Shown in pieces: positions 57,046-64,000 of a stretch of 64,000 nt of DNA. The notes beneath the pieces were generated by a model, which had not been told where the DNA came from, ran no database searches, and saw nothing but the letters and a program-made list of their open reading frames with translations. This DNA is from Malania oleifera (taxonomy: Eukaryota; Streptophyta; Magnoliopsida; Santalales; Ximeniaceae): assembly GCF_029873635.1 (NCBI RefSeq), contig NC_080427.1:72385348-72449347 (forward strand), read 5' to 3'. Position 1 is the stretch's first letter. Every line of letters starts with the position of its first letter. The position numbers and the translations under genes are program-made.

Positions 57046-59112
57046 AGTAGTGACCCAAAGAATTATGGTATTTAAATAATAAAAGAGGGAGAAAGGGAAA
57101 TTATAAAGGGTGTCACAGCAGGTCCTCATTTACGAACATGAAGAGTTTGTTGATGAAGCGGCTTATTGGTATCGTCAACGGGGACACGTGTCTCATCGAC
57201 GAGAAGATACCGAGAGGCTATATTCAGTTCTAAATTTTGTCAATGAGGAATAGGTGTTTGTCGACAAACTTCCTTAGTAGCCTCATCGACGAAGTGACGT
57301 GTCTCGTCGACGAAGGCAAATGTATATATAGCCCTAAATCGGATTTCAGCGCAGATTTTTCATGCAAACAGTGTTTCTCTCTCTCTCCTCTTTAGTTTTT
57401 CCTCCTTCTCTCTAAGATTGTGGTCCAGATTCTCGCCGATTCGATGATCTTAGGCCACCACGACACTCTTGGAAAAGTTCTCTTCATGTCTATTGAAGTG
57501 GATCGTTAGTGAGGCTACCTTGAACTTCATCCCAAATTCAGGGTAAGGCTTTTTATTTAGTTTATGGTTTTCATACAGTTGTAGAAAATATAGTACTCAA
57601 AGAAATACTAAAGTTTTGTTCAGGGGGATATTGTCTACCCTGCGGGTGTAAGACTAGACGTTGTAGGGGGCTTTTCAGAAATTAGGGAAAAGGATAAACT
57701 AAGTCAGGAACTTATGGAAATGTATTTACTATTTTACAGCATTTAATTTTAGATAAATATGTATATTGTAGAATTATGTTGGGAATAATGTTGTTGATTG
57801 GAAAATATGATTAATACTTAAATTGTGTGGCTTGAGTAAAATTTTACTATGGAAAATTATGATGATAGAATATTATGCTTTTACTGCTTCTAGGAAAATA
57901 TTAAAAAGATACAAAATTTTTATATGATATATCGGCGTATGGGCCGAGGGTTTTATATGATATACCGACATACGAGCTGAAGATTTTATATGATATGTCG
58001 GCATACAAACTGATGGGTTTTTATGAAATACCAGCATACGGGCCAAAGGTTTTATGATATGCAATACCGGCGTACGGACCGTGATTTATAAAATGCGAAA
58101 TGCCGGCGTAAAGGTTGAAAATTTTTATGATAAGTTATGCAACATTATATGAAGATATTAACTTGACAATTATTATTATGAAATAGCAACGTATCATTAT
58201 TTGAAAATATGTTATATGTTATCAAAACCTGGTTGGCTTGGTTTAGGCTATCACAAAGCACGGTACCGTAGCTGTATGATCACGATCACGATTATGTTAG
58301 TGCTACCACTTACCGTACAAGGCAGTGGGAGATTGGCAGTCGATGTAGTTTATAGTAGAGCAAGCATCCCTCTGGTGTATGGACTAGGAGGGGCAAACCC
58401 ATCGTACTTACAAACTTTTTCTTTGACTCGATAGTGGTCGGCCAGCCATTGTCGAGTCCTACCTTCGAGCCTCACAACCCAGTCATGTGGGGGTAAGACA
58501 TGACACCAGCCAGCTAACCATCTAGGACGTTTTCTATGTACAGTTATATGAGATGATTTATGTATATGGAATTTAGTATGTTATATCATGTTATGATTAT
58601 ATATGTTTTCCCAGATATGATACAGACAGTTTTATTAAGTATGTTTATATAGTATTATATGTATAACACGAAAATATTCTCATGTTGCCAAACGCTGATA
58701 TTAGCTTATTTCCCTTACTAAGGAGTGTCTCACCCAAAAATTATACAAACATTTCAGGAGCCCTGGATAGGAAAGCGGATAAAGTTCCGCGGCGCTAGAG
58801 TTCGATAGTCCTACCCTACCTGAAGGGTAAGTCATTTTGCTAGGGTCAGACAGATTTTTGGGTGACGACCCTAGGACTTGTTTTTGGTTAATTTGGGTTA
58901 TGTATGACGGGTGTAGTAAACTCTGGAATTGTGTTGAATGGAAATTTGTTATGTGTATGTTAGTACGTTTCCTGCTGCTTAGGTATTGGTATTGGATTTC
59001 AGGTTTACCCTTGATACCCCTGGGTCTAGGTGGATTATGATTTGACAGAACTTTTACATGGATACTATTATTATGGAAAAAAAAATTATGGGAAAATAAG
59101 CAAGTTATTACA
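57046..59112 (+). repeat. 3' LTR of element A
   Basis: 2067 bp. The first two bases are AG instead of TG, so the terminal dinucleotide has mutated, which would block integrase recognition. Donor GTAAGG is intact here at 57543 (mutated in the 5' LTR), acceptor ending 57623 (81-nt candidate intron). The second donor is mutated to GGAAAAGG near 57685 (intact in the 5' LTR). The six-unit tandem repeat lies at about 57928-58127, the hairpin is decayed (58719-58732), and the last mini-exon is 58758-58826 (69 nt). Confidence 0.92.
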
Positions 59113-59230
59113 TTACTGTTGTGGGAAGGTCTGTTTATTGGAAGTCAAGGGTACAGTCTTAGGTTGCACTATTTACAACTGAGTCAGGGTTCAAAGCAGA
59201 AGCCGAAACTGCTACAGACAAGTAGAACTC
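59113..59230 (+). pseudogene. Element X, piece 4: RNase H end
   Basis: After one TTACT copy the frame of piece 3 continues with G-R-S-V-Y-W-K-S-R-V-Q-S, a stop, V-A-L-F-T-T-E-S, the copia RNase H signature. It then decays. This confirms that pieces 1-4 belong to one old copia element. Confidence 0.8.
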
Positions 59231-59613
59231 TTCTATAAGCATTAGATGGTTATATAAACATCATTATGTAACTCTAGAAAGGTTTAAGCTTGGTGTAAGC
59301 TTCAAAGTTGTAAGGTTTGACATTGATCATAGTGAAAACCCAAGTGTTGCTCCCGTGGATGTAGGCTATTGCCAAACTACGTAAATCTTTTGTGTTCTAG
59401 TTGTGTTTTTGCTTCTTCTTATTATTCTTTAATTACTTCTTGAGCATAGTTCATTATTGAGTGTTTTCAAAAGTGGTTGTTGGTTCGTTCATGATTGATT
59501 GTGTGCTTCCGCTGCATTTGTTCGAGTTGAACGGGAACAAGAATTCTAGTTGAACTAGAATTCAAATTGAACTTGAACTAGTATTCAACTTGAACGGAGA
59601 ACTAGAATCAACA
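59231..59613 (+). repeat. Decayed LTR-like segment of X or a related copia
   Basis: The part around 59325-59400 (ATAGTGAAAA, then GGATGTAGG and TTGCC-AACTA-GTAA) matches 60236-60290 of the LTR at 59824-60416. It therefore looks like an LTR end lying between two RNase H fragments. The last 70 bp hold a palindrome cluster (59541-59600). Confidence 0.5.
59541..59600. repeat. Palindrome cluster GAATTCTAGTT-G-AACTAGAATTC
   Basis: 59541-59563 is a perfect 11-bp inverted repeat around one G. The same words recur as TTGAACTTGAACTAGTATTCAA and ACTTGAAC in the next 40 bp. Confidence 0.85.
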
Positions 59614-59823
59614 GGTACAGTCTCAAGTCGCATTATTTACAACTGAGTTGGGGTTCAAGGCAAAAGTCAAAGCTGCCACAGACAAGTTCAAGCTTTTCTT
59701 GAACTTGGTTTTTGTCTCTAGTTGCTAGATAAGAGGCGGTCCCAACCTATTGTCCCAAGGTGGAGCAGCGGGTTTATGTTTTCAGTTTTCTCCTAAGAGG
59801 CGTATATTTGCCAAGGTGGAGAA
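59612..59823 (+). pseudogene. Second copy of a copia RNase H end and 3' leader
   Basis: 59612-59700 repeats 59145-59225 with scattered changes (G-T-V-S-S-R-I and F-T-T-E-L-G motifs in the same order). It continues to a CCAAGGTGGAG purine run at 59813-59823, the likely polypurine tract for the LTR at 59824. Either X carries an internal duplication, or two related copia copies were joined. Confidence 0.6.
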
Positions 59824-60416
59824 TGTGGTGATATGTGGCTCATATACTGAGGGAAATGCATGTACAAAGAGAAAATATGGTGAAAAATAGAATGTTGGTC
59901 TGTAGGAGGAAATCGTCGACAGTTTCCCTGTAACCTTCAACAGTTTGGCTCGGATGCAGTGAAACAATTGATGGTTCTAAACCTATTACTTCAAATGTTT
60001 GCTCTCAGTATTAAACTATTGATAGTATGTCAGCAAACCATATTTGCTCTTGGTATTAGACCGTCGATGGTATGTCTGCAAACTGTCGACGGTTTGGTTC
60101 GATTACTAGTGCTGATTTTTTTAATTTTGAATTGGGACGTTAGGTTGGTTGGGTTTTGGAAGGAGAGCCTCCAACAAACTTATATATTCGTTGTAAATGT
60201 TGTAACTATGTAGAAGTTCATGTCTTTGGACAGAAGATAGTGAAAATCACATTGCTGATTGCTCCTATGGATGTAGGTATTGCCGAACTATGTAATTCTT
60301 TATGCCTTTGTTATTGCTTTCATTATAATCTACGTGATTGTTGTTCTGTATATTTCACTGTTGAGGGTTGCATTGTATGATCATTTTATTTCGCTGTGCA
60401 TACATTTTTCACAACA
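59824..60416 (+). repeat. 3' LTR of element X (short copia LTR)
   Basis: TGTGGTGATATG to CACAACA, 593 bp, after a purine run. It contains several GTCGAC-type units (59908-60098) of the form AAACTGTCGACGGTTT, very like those in gypsy element E. A TATATATT near 60178 follows the array. The end boundary is the outer edge of the whole nest. Confidence 0.7.
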
Positions 60417-62229
60417 AATCTTTAGAGTGATGATCCAATAGAAGACAAAGTTGACCTATCCCTCAAATATTTTTTTGTTTAGTGCAAAAAAAAAATTTGA
60501 TATTGGGTATAAGTACCACTAAGATCTTTATGGTCGCACTAATTTCCCTCTAAAACAGGAGTATCTATTTTATTAGGTGAGACCTTTATATTCTTACATT
60601 GCCTGAAACCACTTTATACCAAGCACAACATGTCTAGATTGGGTGGATTGGAAAGCTTATAGAAGTGATTGAAAACCAAACAGTAGTCATGGACATCAAT
60701 CGTTTCAATCTGGTCATTCTAGGCGTCATAGTTGGAATGAGAGCATGTTATCGTTATTTGTTTTGCATTCTATAGAGACAACACCAATTTATTAGTATAG
60801 GTTTTCGTCCTGATGTGTAAATGTAAAGAATTCATATAGAAGACGAAAGCAAAGAGAGTAATTAGAGGCTAAGCTCCCCTATTTAAAAGAAATTCTTATG
60901 CTTAAATCAAAAATATTTATAAGAAAAGAAGAAGTGGCAATGGCAAAGGCATGAATAACTTAACTTTTTTTATGAAATTGATGTTCAATAACAAAAGTTA
61001 GAATGATGGAAGTTATTTCGGAGCAATTATCTATTAGTGGGTCTTAACAATAGTGGTAGGGGACCATTTATCATGGTTGTGGGAGAAGTGAGCTACTCTG
61101 TGGGGATGTGTTTCATTCTCTCCTCTCACATCATAACCTCTCAACATCCAATTTATAGGGGTAAACAACTAGCCTCTTGTAATTGGGCGTCGTGAGTCTA
61201 TTTTAAATAGGAAGAAAATATCTAGCACAATCTTACAATTCATACAAATTTGTTGATTTAGAAAAGAAATGAAAAAAATAAATAAATAAAAACTTCTCCT
61301 TTCAATACAGCCATTTAGTATAGCACTGCATAAAATAAATGGAGATAAGTAGAGAAATTATAACTACTCGTAGTCTCCTTTTGAATCTTTTTTAGAGTTG
61401 AGATATTTGAAGGGAAAAGACTTCTTTTATTATTAGTTTTAGGCTTCTTTTATTATTAGTTTTAAGAATACCAAACTTGTAAAAAATCAAAATAAATGAT
61501 AAATTTTCTACTATAACACACACTCACAAACACACACACACATACATATGTTGGCAATTGATCTCTCATTCCGTACTCCTCGTTACTCCTACAAGACCTT
61601 CAACATGAAAGAAGTTTCAATCTTTGACTACTAAAATATTTCATAAGGTCGGACTTGTGATAACATCACTTAGGACAACATAAGATAGAAAATAATCTCT
61701 TTTCTCTTCTCTCTCTAATTAATAATTATCCAAACAAAAACAAAAGAAGTATTTTCTCTTTTTTTTCATTTAAAGGAAGCAATATACTTTTTTTTTCTCC
61801 CAACTACTTACATATGGTGTTGTTAGATATGAAAATAAAATTTTTTAAAAAGACTAAATAGTTAATTTATGAATTAGCTTATACCATGACAAACCCATCA
61901 AACATTTTTATGACTCGTACTTGATTACTATTTAAAATGACAAACATACCCTTAAAATTATTATGTGAATTCTATTAAAATTTAATTTTTATTTTTTAAA
62001 AAAAGCTTTCAACAATCTTTTCAAGATTATTTCACACCACTTTTATATCATTGCCTCAAGGTTAAAACTTCAAAAAAAAATTAAAAAAAAAATAAGAAAA
62101 TAAAAAAAAAATTGGGGCAACGGGCGACTGTTGTATACCCATGTCAATTGTCAAGTTACCATTTTTTAAGAAAGATGCAATGTGTCACCCCTTGACCATG
62201 GAGGCATGGACACTCTATGTGACCTTGGG
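60417..62229. other. AT-rich intergenic spacer
   Basis: No gene, LTR pair or RNA gene is recognisable. It has poly-A and poly-T runs, a short CA-rich run (about 61520-61545) and no long open frame. It separates the retrotransposon nest from the LHCB4 promoter. Confidence 0.65.
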
Positions 62230-62335
62230 TCATTTAAATGGTGGTTCCAAAGAGAAAAGCCAGAGATAATATCTTGCAATCTCTACCACAAGAACGTGAG
62301 GTTCTGTAGACCGATGGGTCCCATCTCGCAAAATA

Positions 62336-62425
62336 GATAAGGCGAAGATAAGGCCGAGGCTCTCACTTCCGTCAGATGGATACGCCCCTCCAATCCAACG
62401 GCCACCATTTGGCGCCACGGATAAG
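62336..62425 (+). promoter_or_regulatory. Three GATAAG (I-box type) motifs upstream of LHCB4
   Basis: GATAAG occurs at 62336-62341, 62347-62352 and 62420-62425, that is 112-201 bp before the ATG. I-boxes of this type are known in promoters of light-regulated plant genes such as RBCS and LHC genes. No clear TATA box is seen between 62430 and 62536, which also occurs in photosynthesis genes. Light control is therefore likely but inferred. Confidence 0.6.
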
Positions 62426-62527
62426 ACCGAAAACCTCTCATAAGTCATAAGAACAATGTTTCCCCAACAAACCAAGCACCCTACCCGTTCTGCTAGCCTC
62501 ACCCACTTACGCACCGGCGCAGTTTAG

Positions 62528-63860
<1,333 letters not shown>

Positions 63861-64000
63861 TGTATATAATGAGTCTGCTGGCTAGCTACCAACCTAGCTA
63901 ACTGCTTTGCCCACTGCCCATCCTCCTTGTATTTTGGCTGAGAACCTAAATGTTATATACATATATATATATTGCTTAATTAATTTCCTGCTAAAATTAC
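63861..64000 (+). other. 3' flank of LHCB4
   Basis: After the TGA there is a T-rich 3' untranslated region with TGTATATAAT at 63861 and a TA run at about 63953-63972. No AATAAA is present before the window ends. The poly(A) site is not identified. Confidence 0.6.

Larger units (their letters stand above)
37978..59112 (+). mobile_element. Element A: Ty3/gypsy chromovirus, two LTRs, TSD TTACT
   Basis: LTRs of 2072 bp (37978-40049) and 2067 bp (57046-59112) flank gag-pol. TTACT occurs on both sides (37973-37977, 59113-59117). The RNase H frame of host element X continues in register when one copy is counted, which fixes the ends. Total span is 21.1 kb because element B (11.9 kb) sits in the RNase H region of its pol gene. 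The gene order ends with a chromodomain, so it is a Tekay/Del-like chromovirus. Confidence 0.94.

Noticed and set aside
37978-59112. Endogenous pararetrovirus
   Set aside because: Paired LTRs, target-site duplications, integrase and chromodomain show a Ty3/gypsy retrotransposon; no movement-protein or coat motifs of pararetroviruses were seen.
62230-62514. 94-codon minus-strand frame upstream of LHCB4
   Set aside because: It overlaps the GATAAG promoter motifs and has no recognisable domain; chance frame in a GC-richer stretch.

Overview
The window is nuclear DNA of a flowering plant, almost certainly a eudicot. About 95% of it is a nested pile of decayed LTR retrotransposons, and one ordinary nuclear gene sits at the right edge. 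The evidence is Ty1/copia and Ty3/gypsy chromovirus genes with plant-type initiator-Met tRNA primer sites, AT-rich spacers, U2-type introns, and a complete two-exon gene for the photosystem II antenna protein CP29 (LHCB4) at 62537-63860. The species cannot be named from the sequence. No tRNA, rRNA, CRISPR array or bacterial feature was seen.

Layout. 1-1544 is an AT-rich spacer with an 84-bp tandem duplication. 1545-3758 is a solo copia-type LTR. 3759 to about 9440 is a decayed minus-strand copia element (called Z here), split by a solo gypsy-type LTR (G, 5182-7226). From about 9505 to 60416 there is one very old plus-strand copia element (X), cut into pieces by later insertions: copia element Y (9702-20802, holding solo LTR H at 14175-15976); gypsy element D (21005-27660, 3' end lost); minus-strand gypsy element E (27661-37639, holding solo LTR F at 31306-33223); and gypsy element A (37978-59112), which contains gypsy element B (42935-54879), which in turn contains solo LTR C (46893-49641). 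X ends in a 593-bp LTR at 59824-60416. 60417-62229 is an AT-rich spacer, followed by the LHCB4 promoter and gene.

The nesting is supported by target-site duplications and coding frames. A in X, F in E, G in Z and H in Y have perfect 5-bp duplications. Y in X and B in A have 4 of 5 matches. The host reading frame continues when one duplication copy is counted for Y, A, B, F and H. All retroelement genes are broken by stops and frameshifts. The gypsy elements resemble the Tekay/Del chromoviruses: gag, protease, RT, RNase H, integrase, a GPY/F-like module, then a C-terminal chromodomain, with PBS TGGTATCAGAGC and long LTRs of about 2 kb. Y resembles the SIRE/Maximus copia group.

The most interesting signal is in the gypsy LTRs. 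Eight different LTR lineages, in both orientations, share one order of parts: an array of GTCGAC-centred palindromes (most lineages), a TATA box, a (CT)n tract, then a ladder of splice-like signals (short intron of about 80 nt, mini-exon of about 63 nt, long intron, mini-exon of 34-77 nt framed by a pyrimidine-CAG acceptor and a GTAAGT-like donor). In all four elements with an internal region, an acceptor-like pyrimidine-AG touches the gag start codon. This predicts a spliced 5' leader that would remove the primer-binding site and yield a translation-only mRNA. It is inference from sequence only, but it repeats independently many times in this window.
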